Positions 54,603 to 63,377 of a stretch of DNA of 64,000 bases are shown here, piece by piece. The translations under genes were made by a program, and so were the position numbers. The stretch comes from Candidatus Epilinea brevis (GTDB lineage: Bacteria > Chloroflexota > Anaerolineae > Epilineales > Epilineaceae): contig JADJUE010000006.1 in the NCBI GenBank assembly GCA_016710785.1, positions 186,001 through 250,000 of the forward strand. Reading direction: 5' to 3'. Numbering within the stretch: position 1 is the stretch's first letter; every line of letters begins with the position of its first letter. The notes beneath the pieces were generated by a model. That model saw only the letters and a program-made list of their open reading frames with translations. It was not told the DNA's origin and ran no database searches.

Positions 54603-55517
54603 ATGCCCATCCGCGTCCTGGCCGCCACCGGCGGCTCCACCCATTCCGAGCTGGCCCTGAAGCTGGGCGCCGAGCTGGCGGCGACCCGCGGCGCGGCCCT
54701 GACGGCCCTGACCGTGGTCAAGGAAGGCGACCCCGCCTGGAAGGCCACGGGCATTCTCAGCCATGCCCGCGAGGTGTTGGGCGAACGGCTGCCGGCGGGC
54801 AGCTGGCGCGAGGAGCGGCGGGTGGGGCATCCGGCGGAGGAGATCATCGCCGTGGCGGAGGAGGGGAACTACGACCTGGTGCTGCTCGGCGAGCGGCAGC
54901 ACCATCGGCTGATGACCCGCTTCTTCCTGGGGTCCACGGCGGCGCGGGTGGTCGAGCACGCGCCTTGCCCGGTGGTGGTGGTCAAGGGCCGGGTGGGGCC
55001 GATCGATCGCCTCCTGCTCTGCGACAGCGGGGTCCAGGAGGCGCCGCTGGTGGACCAGCTGGTGGCGCGCCTGCCGGAGCTGCTGCGGGGCGCGCGGGCG
55101 GTCACCGTCCTGCACGTGATGAGCCAGATGCCGGCCGGTCCGGCGGTGGAGGACGGCAGCGGTCTGGAGGCGCAGGCCGCAGACCTCATCGCTGGGCAGG
55201 ACGAGACGGGGCGGGTGCTCAGCCGTGACCAGCAGCTGCTGAGCGCTGTCGGCGTGACGCCGCGCTTGAAGGTGCGCCACGGCCTGGTGGCGCCCGAGCT
55301 GGCCGCCGAGGCAGCGGAGATGGGCGCCGACCTGGTGGTGATCGGCGCCCATCGCGGCGCAGGCTGGCGGCGTATCCTGCTGAGCGATCTGGCGCACGAG
55401 ATCCTCGCCACCCTCGATCGGCCGGTGTTGGTGATGCGCGCTCCGGGCGCCGCGGATCGCGAGGAATCGGATCGCGAGGCGGGGGCAGAGGAATCGGATC
55501 GCGAGGCGGGGGCATAG
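54603..55517 (+). CDS. Tandem universal stress protein (UspA family)
   Basis: A 304-residue protein with two Usp domains. Domain 1: IRVLAATGGSTHSELALKLG, HPAEEIIAVAEEGNYDLVLL, GERQHHRLMTRFFLGSTAARV, VEHAPCPVVVVKG (the G-x2-G-x9-G(S/T) ATP loop is partly visible). Domain 2: RVLLCDSGV-like RLLLCDSGVQEAPLVDQLVA, EMGADLVVIGAHRGAGWRRI, LLSDLAHEILATLDRPVLVM. A duplicated acidic tail (EESDREAGA twice) ends the protein. ATG 54603 has AAGGAG upstream. It may bind nucleotides and sense state for the co-transcribed transporter. Confidence 0.82.
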   Translation: MPIRVLAATGGSTHSELALKLGAELAATRGAALTALTVVKEGDPAWKATGILSHAREVLGERLPAGSWREERRVGHPAEEIIAVAEEGNYDLVLLGERQHHRLMTRFFLGSTAARVVEHAPCPVVVVKGRVGPIDRLLLCDSGVQEAPLVDQLVARLPELLRGARAVTVLHVMSQMPAGPAVEDGSGLEAQAADLIAGQDETGRVLSRDQQLLSAVGVTPRLKVRHGLVAPELAAEAAEMGADLVVIGAHRGAGWRRILLSDLAHEILATLDRPVLVMRAPGAADREESDREAGAEESDREAGA

Positions 55518-55618
55518 GCCGTCCCGCCCGGCTTCAGCGCCGTCCGGGCCTGGCAGAACCGCCCCTAACGAAACGATCGGTGATCGTTCAGCTCCTGGCT
55601 CCCACCTACGCCTCGCGC

Positions 55619-55624
55619 TATACT
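55619..55624 (+). promoter_or_regulatory. TATACT -10-like box before the Yip1 gene
   Basis: TATACT with flanking GCGC and CGCCCC occurs 76 bases before ATG 55700, resembling the boxes at 42509, 45444 and 58954. A convincing -35 was not found. Confidence 0.4.
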
Positions 55625-55699
55625 CGCCCCGCCCCCGCCTCGGCAGAATCCGCCGTAGCCGGGCCCAGCACACCGCGTCGCCACCCTCCGGAGCCCCCC

Positions 55700-56515
55700 A
55701 TGGCCTTCGACGAATCAGACCTGGACGCCATCGAGCAGCCCCCCACGCCGGCCGACGTGGCGCGTCTGAAGCCCTGGCAGCTGCTCTGGGATTGCATTAC
55801 CGGCCCCGTCGCCGCCATGGGTCGCCTCGCGGAGCATCCCGGCTGGCGGCGCTGGGTCTGGCCCCTGGGCCTGTTGGCGCTGCTCAACCTGGGCACCTTC
55901 GCGCTGCAGACCCCCATGCGCGGCCGTCTGGCCGGCGCCCTCATCCAGGCGCAGCTGGCGAAGGCTCAGGTGCAGATGGGCGACGCTGGGGCGGCGGGCG
56001 GCGCCGTGATGGCCAGCGGCGTGACCGGGGGCATGAACCTGGTGCAGACCATCTTCGGCGTGGTGGGCATACCCCTGGGCATCTTGCTGGGCACCCTGTT
56101 GACAGCCGCCATCCTGCATTTCGTGGGTACGGTGCTGGGCGGGCAGCAGGCTTTCGGGCAGGTGTTCACCGTGGCCGCCTGGGCCAAGGCGCCGCTGATC
56201 CTGGGCGCGGTGGTCAAGCTGGCCGGCGCCGCGGCAGGCAACTTCGACATGAGCCCCGCAGGCCTCTCCGGCCTGGTGGCCCAGGACCCTTTCGGCGACG
56301 ACCCAGCTGTGGGCAGCTACCTGGGTCCGCTCCTGGGGCAGATCGAGCTGTGGAACCTGTGGTACCTGGCGCTCTTGGCCGTGGCGGTGCTGGCGGTCTC
56401 GCGGGTGTCCAAGGGCAAGGCCCTGGGCGCCGTGGCCCTGCTCGTGGGCATGCGCGTCCTGGCCGGCGCGGCCGGGGTGGCCATCGGCAACCTTGTCGGC
56501 AACTTCGGGCAATAG
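55700..56515 (+). CDS. Yip1-domain membrane protein
   Basis: A 271-residue protein from ATG 55700 (MAFDESDLDAIEQPPTPADV). After an acidic N-terminus, PWQLLWDCITGPVAAMGRLA leads into about five hydrophobic segments (LGLLALLNLGTFALQ, FGVVGIPLGILLGTLLTAAI, VLGGQQAFGQVFTVAAWAKA, LWNLWYLALLAVAVLAVSRV) in the pattern of bacterial Yip1 proteins. It precedes the ABC ATPase by 25 bases and probably works with the same export complex. Exact function unknown. Confidence 0.75.
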   Translation: MAFDESDLDAIEQPPTPADVARLKPWQLLWDCITGPVAAMGRLAEHPGWRRWVWPLGLLALLNLGTFALQTPMRGRLAGALIQAQLAKAQVQMGDAGAAGGAVMASGVTGGMNLVQTIFGVVGIPLGILLGTLLTAAILHFVGTVLGGQQAFGQVFTVAAWAKAPLILGAVVKLAGAAAGNFDMSPAGLSGLVAQDPFGDDPAVGSYLGPLLGQIELWNLWYLALLAVAVLAVSRVSKGKALGAVALLVGMRVLAGAAGVAIGNLVGNFGQ

Positions 56516-56540
56516 GCCCCGGCCCCCGATCGACCGCGTC

Positions 56541-57281
56541 ATGGATCGACCTGCCGCCGCCATCCCCATCATCCAGGTGGAGCATCTGGCCAAGGACTTC
56601 ATGCTGGGCAGCCAGCGCGTCCAGGCCCTGGTGGACGGCAACCTGGTGGTCTGGCCCGGCGAGTTCGTGGCCGTGATGGGGCCTTCCGGCTGCGGCAAGA
56701 GCACCCTCCTCAACATGATCGGCGGCTTGGACCGGCCTTCCGGCGGCCGGCTGCGGGTGGATGGGCGGGATGTGGACGGTCTGGATGAGAACGCCTTGGC
56801 CGACTACCGCCGCCGCTACTGCGGCTTCGTCTTCCAGAGCTTCAACCTGGTGCCCACGATGACCGCGCGCCAGAACGTGGAGTTCCCGATGGTTTTCGCC
56901 CATATCCCGCCGGCGCAGCGGCGGGAGCGCGCCGCCGCCCTGCTGCGCGCCGTGGGCCTGGGGGATCGCATCGAGCACCGCCCACTGGAGCTCTCCGGCG
57001 GCGAGCAGCAGCGGGTGGCCATCGCTCGCGCCTTGGCCAACCGGCCGCGCATCATCCTGGGCGATGAGCCCACCGGCAACCTGGACAGCAAGACCGGCGT
57101 GGAGGTCATGCGCATCATGGACGGGCTCAACGGCCGCGGCCACACCTTGTTGGTGGTCACCCATGATCCCCGTCTGGCCGAGTACTGTCACCGGGTGGTG
57201 CACATGGAGGATGGCCGGATGCTGCGCGAAGAGCCGGGCGGGCTCACGCGGCCGACCGTGGCGTGGATGCAGGCGGCCTGA
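56541..57281 (+). CDS. ABC transporter ATPase, LolD/MacB type
   Basis: A 246-residue ATPase from ATG 56541. VEHLAKDFMLGSQRVQALVD opens the domain; Walker A GPSGCGKSTLLNMIGGLDRP, Q-loop FVFQSFNLVPTMTARQNVEF, signature LELSGGEQQRVAIARALANR, Walker B IILGDEPTGNLDSKTG and H-loop VVTHDPRLAEYCHRVVHMED are all present. The YCGFVFQSFNLVPTMTA stretch is typical of FtsX/MacB partners. The fitting permease is encoded 3.8 kb downstream (61094-62450), after the sigma/anti-sigma pair and an exported CARDB-like protein. Confidence 0.9.
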   Translation: MDRPAAAIPIIQVEHLAKDFMLGSQRVQALVDGNLVVWPGEFVAVMGPSGCGKSTLLNMIGGLDRPSGGRLRVDGRDVDGLDENALADYRRRYCGFVFQSFNLVPTMTARQNVEFPMVFAHIPPAQRRERAAALLRAVGLGDRIEHRPLELSGGEQQRVAIARALANRPRIILGDEPTGNLDSKTGVEVMRIMDGLNGRGHTLLVVTHDPRLAEYCHRVVHMEDGRMLREEPGGLTRPTVAWMQAA

Positions 57282-57353
57282 CGGCCGGATGCCTGCGGCC
57301 TGACGGCCGAATGGGTATGAAAGATTCTCCCCGCCCGGGGCGAACAACCTGAT

Positions 57354-57929
57354 GTGGAAGCCAAACTCCAGGATGCTCCTGCCATGCCGCAGCGCTTTGT
57401 CGCGCTGAAGCCGCCGACCGAGGCGGTGCTCGACCTGCGGATCGCCGCCGTCTTCGAGGCCTTCTACCGCCAGCGTTGGCCACAGATACTGGACTTCGCC
57501 CGCTTCCGCCTGGCGGGCGAAGGCGAGGCGGAGGACGCGGCCGCCGAGAGCTTCAGCCGCGCCTGGGCCCAGCGCGAGCGCTTCGACGCCCGGCGCGGCC
57601 CGCCTGAAGCTTGGCTCTTCGGCATCGCCCGCCATGTCGTGCAGGACCACCGCCGTCGACGCCGGCCCACGACGCCCCTGGAGCCGACGACAGGCGCGCC
57701 GGACGAGGCCATCGAAGCCGTGGACGGCAGCCTGGATTGGACGGGGCTGCGAGAGGCTCTCGGTCAACTGCCGACGGTGGACCAGGAGATCATCGCCCTG
57801 CGCTTCGGAGCCGGACTGGACCACCGAAGCATCGCCACCGCCCTGGGGCAGCGGGAGGGCAACGTGGCCCTCCGACTGCATCGCAGCCTGCGGCGCCTGC
57901 GCCAGCTGTTGGAACGGAGCCTGCCATGA
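57354..57929 (+). CDS. ECF-type RNA polymerase sigma factor
   Basis: A 191-residue sigma factor (GTG 57354; ATG 57384 is an alternative). Region 2 is LRIAAVFEAFYRQRWPQILD, FARFRLAGEGEAEDAAAESF, SRAWAQRERFDARRGPPEAW, LFGIARHVVQDHRRR; region 4 is LREALGQLPTVDQEIIALRF, GAGLDHRSIATALGQREGNV, ALRLHRSLRRLRQLL. The order and length fit extracytoplasmic-function factors. Its TGA overlaps the ATG of the next gene (ATGA), the usual position of an anti-sigma factor. Targets are unknown but likely include this envelope operon. Confidence 0.85.
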   Translation: MEAKLQDAPAMPQRFVALKPPTEAVLDLRIAAVFEAFYRQRWPQILDFARFRLAGEGEAEDAAAESFSRAWAQRERFDARRGPPEAWLFGIARHVVQDHRRRRRPTTPLEPTTGAPDEAIEAVDGSLDWTGLREALGQLPTVDQEIIALRFGAGLDHRSIATALGQREGNVALRLHRSLRRLRQLLERSLP

Positions 57930-58873
57930 AGCACCCTGCCCTGAAGCGCCCTGACGCCGAAGCTTTCGCCCGCCGGATCGACGACGCGATCCACGGCCGC
58001 CCGCTCTCCGCCGCGGCCGACGCCGACGAGCGCGCCGACCTGCTCCTGGCCCAGCGCCTGGCCGGCCTGCGCCGGGGCGGTGTCGCGCCTTCGCGGCCGC
58101 CCTGGCTGGACCGGCCGGCCGAGCGGCGGCGGCTGGCCTGGCTGCCCCGATGGCCGTTGGCCTGGCTGCCGGGACTGCGGTTGGCGCCGGTGCTCTTGGC
58201 GCTGGTAGCGGTGCTGGGGCTGGCGCGGCTGGCGACCTTGGGGCGGTGGTCGGATGGGGCTGATGGGACGAATGAGACCGATGGGACTTACAGGACGAAT
58301 GGGACGAATGCGACCGAACCTACGAAGGAACCTGCCGCGACGCCTGCGACCGACCGGCCGCTGACGCCCATCGGCAGCTTGCCGGCCGGGGCGCCTGCGA
58401 CTGAGACCGCCTTGTCCTATGGGTCCCATTCGTCCCATGGGTCCCATCCTCAAGCCTCATCGACCCATCATCCCACGACCCACCCGCCCACGACCCACCC
58501 GCCCACCGAAACGCCGCACCATCCGACGGCCGAGCCGCCGACGGATCCGCCGCCGCATCCCACGGCGCCGCATCACGCCACGGCCGAGCCGCCGACGGAT
58601 CCGCCGCCGCATCCCACGGCGCCGCACCATCCGACGGCCGAGCCGCCGACGGATCCGCCGCCGCATCCCACGGCGCCGCACCATCCGACGGCCGAGCTGC
58701 CGACGGACCCGCCGCCGCATCCCACGGTGCCGCACCATCCGACGGCCGAGCCGCCGACGGATCCGCCGCCGCATCCCACGGCGCCGCACCATCCGACGGC
58801 CGAGTTGCCGACGGATCCGCCGCCGCATCCTACGGCGCCGCATCCCAGTCCTGTGCCGCCTCTGGCCGGTTGA
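57926..58873 (+). CDS. Putative membrane anti-sigma factor with extracytoplasmic His/Pro/Thr repeats
   Basis: A 315-residue protein from ATG 57926, coupled to the sigma gene. The N-terminus (LKRPDAEAFARRIDDAIHGR) is cytoplasmic and would hold the sigma-binding part, although no zinc-type HxxxCxxC site is seen. One membrane helix (WLPGLRLAPVLLALVAVLGL) follows. Outside there is a simple-repeat region (DGTNETDGTYRTNGTNATE), then PTTHPPTTHPPTE and six near-identical 18-residue repeats HHPTAEPPTDPPPHPTAP. The repeats could bind metal or cell-wall material through their histidines. The anti-sigma role is inferred from position and topology only. Confidence 0.6.
   Translation: MKHPALKRPDAEAFARRIDDAIHGRPLSAAADADERADLLLAQRLAGLRRGGVAPSRPPWLDRPAERRRLAWLPRWPLAWLPGLRLAPVLLALVAVLGLARLATLGRWSDGADGTNETDGTYRTNGTNATEPTKEPAATPATDRPLTPIGSLPAGAPATETALSYGSHSSHGSHPQASSTHHPTTHPPTTHPPTETPHHPTAEPPTDPPPHPTAPHHATAEPPTDPPPHPTAPHHPTAEPPTDPPPHPTAPHHPTAELPTDPPPHPTVPHHPTAEPPTDPPPHPTAPHHPTAELPTDPPPHPTAPHPSPVPPLAG
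58517..58840 (+). repeat. Six tandem 54-bp repeats coding for HHPTAEPPTDPPPHPTAP
   Basis: Six consecutive 54-base units (324 bases) with only a few substitutions (P to L in units 4 and 6, A to V in unit 4, P to A in unit 2). Units are in frame, so copy-number change would alter only the length of the surface tail. Confidence 0.9.
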
Positions 58874-58953
58874 TCGCCGGCTGCGGCGCGCTTGGACCGG
58901 GTGGGTCGCGGGCCGGGTTCGGGTCGGCGACGGGCGCCGCCGCCGTCCTGGCG

Positions 58954-58959
58954 TATACT
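58954..58959 (+). promoter_or_regulatory. TATACT -10-like box before the CARDB-like gene
   Basis: TATACT in the context GGCGTATACTTCG, 63 bases before ATG 59022, similar to the boxes at 42509, 45444 and 55619. It may allow separate transcription of the exported protein and permease. Confidence 0.4.
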
Positions 58960-59021
58960 TCGAGCTCGATCATCGGTCGGCCGCGCCAAGGTGGCCGACC
59001 AAGCCCCAGGGGAAGCCCGTC

Positions 59022-60968
59022 ATGGATCGCAGTAGCATGTGGCGCCGCACCGTTCGTCGGACCGCCGGGCTGTTGGCCTTGGCCATCGGCATCTGGGGTG
59101 CGGGCGCTGTCCGCGCCCAGACGCCCGCCCAGCCGGAGCAGACGGTTGAGCCCCTGCAGGCCACGCCGACCGCCGCCCGCACGGGGCCGCCTCCTGCTAC
59201 CGCGACCCTTGCGGCCACCCTGCCGGCGACGCCCCCGAGCACCTTGCCGGCCACCGTCGGTACCCCCGCCCCCGGCACCGCCGCTCCAGGAGCCACCGCC
59301 AAGCCGAGCGAGGCGGCGGAGACCTTGCCCAACGAAGAGCGGCCCATCATCATCCTGGACCGCTACGACGTGGAGCCCGGCGCGCCCCTGGCCGGACAGA
59401 CCTTCCGCCTGAAGCTCAAGCTGCGCAACAAGGGCGAGCATCTGGCGGAGAATGTGCGGGTGAGCCTGGCCTCGAGCACCTTCCTGCCGGTGAACGAGGG
59501 CAGCCTGGTCTACAGCAACGCCATCGATGAGGGCGACAGCGACAGCATCGAGACCGATCTGCGCGTGGCCGCCGACGCCAAGGCGGGCAGTCATCCCATC
59601 ACCGTGGGCCTGCGCTGGGACGACAGCTGGGGCGGCACCTACTCCGACGAGGTGACCATCGGCATCGAGGTGGGCGGCAGCGGCGCGGCGCGGCCGATCC
59701 TGGCGGTAACCGGCACCCGCCTGCCGGGCCGGGTCGTGCCGGGCATCCCCTTCACCCTGCAGCTGGACCTGCTCAACACCGGCGGCAAGGAAGCGCGGGC
59801 GGTCAACGTGGCGCCCACCCAGGGCGCCCTGGCCCTGGTCGGTGGCGCCGGTTCGCTGGTCAACATCGCTCCGGGCGCCTCGGCCACCATCACAGTACGC
59901 CTGGTGGCCGCGCAGGTGCAGGTGCCGGGGGCTACCAGCCAGACCATCGAACTGCGCTACGACTCGCCGGAAGGCGAGCATTTCGCCGATCCGCAGCCCC
60001 TCGGCCTCAGCATCTCCGGCGATGCCGCCACCGGTCCCCTGCCCTTGATCACCGCCTACCGCCTCAACGGCAAGGAGAACGCCGAGATCCATCCCGGCGA
60101 AACCTTCAGCCTGGAGCTGGACCTGGTCAACGCCGGGGCCGGCGCGGCGCAGCAGACGCGGATGGTCCTGGGCGCGGGCGGCGCCGGGTCCGGCGCGGGC
60201 AGCGCGGCCGGCGCTTCCGCCGGAGCGGCGAGCCTGGGGGTCTTCGCTCCCGTGGGCACCAGCAACGTGCGCTTCCTGGACCGCATGCCCGCCGGTCAAG
60301 CCCGCACCGAGACCATGAGCCTGGTGGTGGATGGCGCGGCCAAGCCGGGGGTCTACACCCTGGAGGTGGGCTTCCAGTTCGTGGATGCCGACGGCGAGGC
60401 GCAGAGCGCCAGCTCGGTGGTCAGCATCCTGGTCAGCCGCAAGCTCAACCTGGTCATCAACCCCGTCCAGGTGGTCACCTCCACCCTGACCGGACAGCCG
60501 ATGTCCTTCGTCGTCGACATCGTCAACCAGGGCAGCAGCACCGTCAACCTGGGCAACGCCGAGGTGCTGACCGACGGCCACTTCGCGCTGGGCTTGACCA
60601 CACCGCAGTACATCGGTCAGCTGGACGCCGCCGGCTTCTACACCCTGCAGGCGGACCTCGCGCCCACGAGGGCCGGCAAGGCCGAGGTGACGGTACGGGT
60701 GCATTACCAGGACGACTTCAACCGCGAGCAGACCCTGGAACGGGTCTTCCCGGTGCTGGTCGAGGCGCCAGAGAAGGCGCCGGTGGATCCGGAGACCCTG
60801 CAGCCGCGCCTGGAAGAAGGCCCCTTGGTGCTCCGGATCCTGAAAGGCCTGCTGGGCCTGGGCGCCTCGCCGAAGCTCGTCATTCCTGAGGGTCCGCCGG
60901 CCGGCGACGGCGACGCGCCGCTGGAAGCGCCGCCGGATGGGGCCATCATGATCGCACCGCAGGGCTGA
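59022..60968 (+). CDS. Exported CARDB/COG1361-like protein
   Basis: A 648-residue secreted protein. Signal region RRTAGLLALAIGIWGAGAVR ending in AQTPAQ, then a TP/AT-rich linker. At least four beta-sandwich modules of the CARDB (S-layer-like, COG1361) kind follow: YDVEPGAPLAGQTFRLKLKL, RNKGEHLAENVRV; LPGRVVPGIPFTLQLDLLNT, GGKEARAVNV; HPGETFSLELDLVNAGAGAA; TGQPMSFVVDIVNQGSSTVN. It ends with a short hydrophobic helix (LVLRILKGLLGLG). In related loci such proteins stand beside MacB-type permeases and are thought to be their extracytoplasmic partner; here the permease follows after 125 bases. Confidence 0.75.
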   Translation: MDRSSMWRRTVRRTAGLLALAIGIWGAGAVRAQTPAQPEQTVEPLQATPTAARTGPPPATATLAATLPATPPSTLPATVGTPAPGTAAPGATAKPSEAAETLPNEERPIIILDRYDVEPGAPLAGQTFRLKLKLRNKGEHLAENVRVSLASSTFLPVNEGSLVYSNAIDEGDSDSIETDLRVAADAKAGSHPITVGLRWDDSWGGTYSDEVTIGIEVGGSGAARPILAVTGTRLPGRVVPGIPFTLQLDLLNTGGKEARAVNVAPTQGALALVGGAGSLVNIAPGASATITVRLVAAQVQVPGATSQTIELRYDSPEGEHFADPQPLGLSISGDAATGPLPLITAYRLNGKENAEIHPGETFSLELDLVNAGAGAAQQTRMVLGAGGAGSGAGSAAGASAGAASLGVFAPVGTSNVRFLDRMPAGQARTETMSLVVDGAAKPGVYTLEVGFQFVDADGEAQSASSVVSILVSRKLNLVINPVQVVTSTLTGQPMSFVVDIVNQGSSTVNLGNAEVLTDGHFALGLTTPQYIGQLDAAGFYTLQADLAPTRAGKAEVTVRVHYQDDFNREQTLERVFPVLVEAPEKAPVDPETLQPRLEEGPLVLRILKGLLGLGASPKLVIPEGPPAGDGDAPLEAPPDGAIMIAPQG

Positions 60969-61093
60969 CGGCCGGCGCCGGCCGCAGACTGCCGTGCTCC
61001 GGCCGTCACCGGCCGTTGGTCGTCCGTCTTCCGCCCGCCGCCTTCCGTCCGCCTTCCCGCTGCCGCTTCCGCCCGCTAGGACCTGCTTCCCCA

Positions 61094-62450
61094 ATGTCCG
61101 CCCGTGATGTGCTCCGCCTGGCCTGGGCCAACCTCAACCGCATGCGCGCCCGCGTGGCGCTCACCTGCATCGGGGTGATCATCGGCACGGTGGCCATCAT
61201 CATCCTGATCTCCCTGGGCGTGGGCCTGCAGACCAGCGCGGAAGCGTCCTTCGGCAATGTGGGGGACCTGACCGTCATCCAGGTCAACGCCTTTGGGGGC
61301 GGCATGGGCGCGGTGTCCGTTCGGTCCTCCGGCAGTTCGTCCAGCGATGAGCAGGGCAAGCTGGACCAGGCGGCCTTGGACGACATCCGCGCCCTGCCGC
61401 ATGTCGTGGCCGCGACGCCCATCCTCAGCCTGCAGGGCGGGGTGGAGGTGAAGGTGGGCCAGGTGCGGGCGGACTTCGCCTGGCCGCGAGGGGTGGAGGC
61501 CAAGGCGCCGGAGCAGCTGGGCTGGAAGGTGGAGGACGGCGTGGCCGGCCTGGCGCCGGGGCAGATGCTGGTGGGCAAGGGCATCTTCGACGGCGGCGGG
61601 GGGATGCGCTTCGGCCCCGGCGGCCCGATGCAGGTCAGCGACAGCCGCGACGCCGACCCGCGCAACAAGCCGCCTGAGAAGCTGGTGGGCCGCACGGCCA
61701 CCCTGAAGCTGACGAAGTCCGACGACGAGGGCAAGGAGATCGTGCGGTCGGAGCGGCTGCGCATCGTGGGGGTGCTCGAGAGCGACAACGAGAGTACCTC
61801 GGCCTACATCAGCCTGAAAGATGCCGACGACTACAACCGCTGGTTCACGGGCAAGGCCCGCAACACCCGCGACGGCTTCCAGGAAGGCCTGGTGAAGGTC
61901 GACAGCCGCGAAGCGGTGAAGGAGGTCCAGGACGCCATCAAGGGCATGGGGCTCTCCACCTTCTCGATGCAGGAGATCCTCAGCAGCATGAACCAGGTCT
62001 TCGTGATCATGCAGGCCATCCTGGGCGGCGTGGGGGCCATCGCCCTTCTGGTAGCGGCCATCGGCATCGCCAACACCATGACCATGGCCATCTTCGAACG
62101 CACCAAGGAGATCGGCATCATGAAGGCCCTGGGGGCCACCAACAACGACGTGCTGCGCATCTTCCTGACGGAGGCGGGGGCCATCGGCCTCTTGGGCGGC
62201 CTGGTGGGCACCGCGTCCGGCTGGGGGCTGGGCAAGGTCATCGACTTCATCGTGCGCCAGTACGCCCAGTCGCAGCAGGCCCAGGGCGGCGGCTCAGCGG
62301 ACCAGCCGGTGATGCATTACGTGATCTCGCCGCTGTGGCTGCTGGGCTTCGCCCCTCTGCTTCGCTACCCTGATCGGCCTGATGAGCGGCGCCTATCCCG
62401 CCTTGCGCGCCGCCAGCATGAAGCCGCTGAAGGCCTTGCGCACCGATTGA
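61094..62450 (+). CDS. MacB/FtsX-type ABC permease (one frameshift in assembly)
   Basis: A 451-residue permease from ATG 61094 (MSARDVLRLAWANLNRMRAR). The first helix is ALTCIGVIIGTVAIIILISL, followed by the large periplasmic MacB_PCD domain (LPHVVAATPILSLQGGVEVK) and three C-terminal helices: MQAILGGVGAIALLVAAIGI, ANTMTMAIFERTKEIGIMKA (FtsX signature), LTEAGAIGLLGGLVGTASGW. One extra C in 62352-62355 breaks the end; removing it gives FALCFATLIGLMSGAYPALR, AASMKPLKALRTD and the TGA at 62448. Pairs with the ATPase at 56541-57281. Confidence 0.87.
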
Positions 62451-62475
62451 ACCGACCTCGCGAAAGGACTTCTCC

Positions 62476-62896
62476 ATGTCGCAACTGAAGACCGTCCCCA
62501 ACGACGCCAGCGTGGACGCCTTCCTCGCCGGCGTGGACGGGCGCCGGGCAGGACTGCCTGACCTTGATGGATCTCATGCGCGAGGCGACGGGCGAGGAGC
62601 CGCGCATGTGGGGTGAGGCCATCGTCGGCTTCGGCAGCTACCGTTACCGCTACGCCAGCGGCCGCGAGGGCGACTGGTTCCTGGCCGGCTTCTCGCCCCG
62701 CAAGCAGAACCTGACGCTGTACCTCATGGGCGGATTCCAGGGCTACCCCGAGCTGTTGGCCGCCCTGGGCAGGCACAGCACCGGGCAATCCTGCCTCTAC
62801 GTCAAGTCTTTGGCGGACGTGGACATGGACCGACTGCGCGCGCTGGTGCAGGCCTCGGTGGCTCACATGCGCGCGGCCTACCCGACGACGGCATGA
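62476..62896 (+). CDS. DUF1801-family protein (one frameshift in assembly)
   Basis: About 139 residues. ATG 62476 (after AAAGGA) starts MSQLKTVPNDASVDAFLAGV. After one extra base near 62549 the frame continues DCLTLMDLMREATGEEPRMW, GEAIVGFGSYRYRYASGREG, DWFLAGFSPRKQNLTLYLMG, ending ASVAHMRAAYPTTA, the DUF1801/YdhG-like pattern (RADCLxLM, GEPxMWG, FGxYxYxYxSGREGDW). Function of the family is unsettled; structures resemble a small binding fold. Its stop overlaps the next start. Confidence 0.8.
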
Positions 62897-63377
62897 GCGC
62901 GCCCGCCATCGACCCGCGCGTCGACATCGGCCACGTCCACCTGAAGGTGGCGGATCTGGACCGCGCCCTGGCCTTCTACCAGGGCGTGCTGGGCTTCGCC
63001 TTGACCCAGCGCATGGGACGCGGGGCCGCCTTCCTCAGCGCCGGCGGCTACCACCACCACATCGGCTTGAACACCTGGGAGAGCGCCGGCGGCTCGCCGC
63101 CGCCCCAGGGCAGCACGGGACTCTACCACCTGGCCATCCGCTATCCGGATCGCCCCAGCCTGGCCGACGCGCTGCGGCGTCCGGCCGCCGGCGTCCCCTG
63201 GAAGGCGCCTCCGACCATGGGGTCAGCGAGGCCCTCTACCTGCGGGATCCGGACGGCAACGGCGTGGAGCTGTACCGCGACCGCCCGGTCGCCGACTGGC
63301 CGCGCGATGCCTCAGGCGAACTGATGATGGTGTCGGACGCGCTGGATCTGCGGGCGCTGCTGGCGGAGGCGCAGTAG
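62893..63377 (+). CDS. VOC/glyoxalase-family dioxygenase-like protein (one frameshift in assembly)
   Basis: About 161 residues from ATG 62893 (ATGA overlap). DIGHVHLKVADLDRALAFYQ, GVLGFALTQRMGRGAAFLSA and GYHHHIGLNTWESAGG form the first half with the metal-binding His. After a lost C in the run 63195-63198 the protein continues LEGASDHGVSEALYLRDPDG, NGVELYRDRPVADWPRDASG and ends ALDLRALLAEAQ. HVHL, HHH and the ELY glutamate fit the metal site of CatE-like catechol-2,3-dioxygenases and glyoxalases. The substrate cannot be told. Confidence 0.82.

Noticed and set aside
58517..58840. CRISPR-like array
   Set aside because: The 54-base units are contiguous, without spacers, and stay in frame as a protein repeat; no cas genes nearby.
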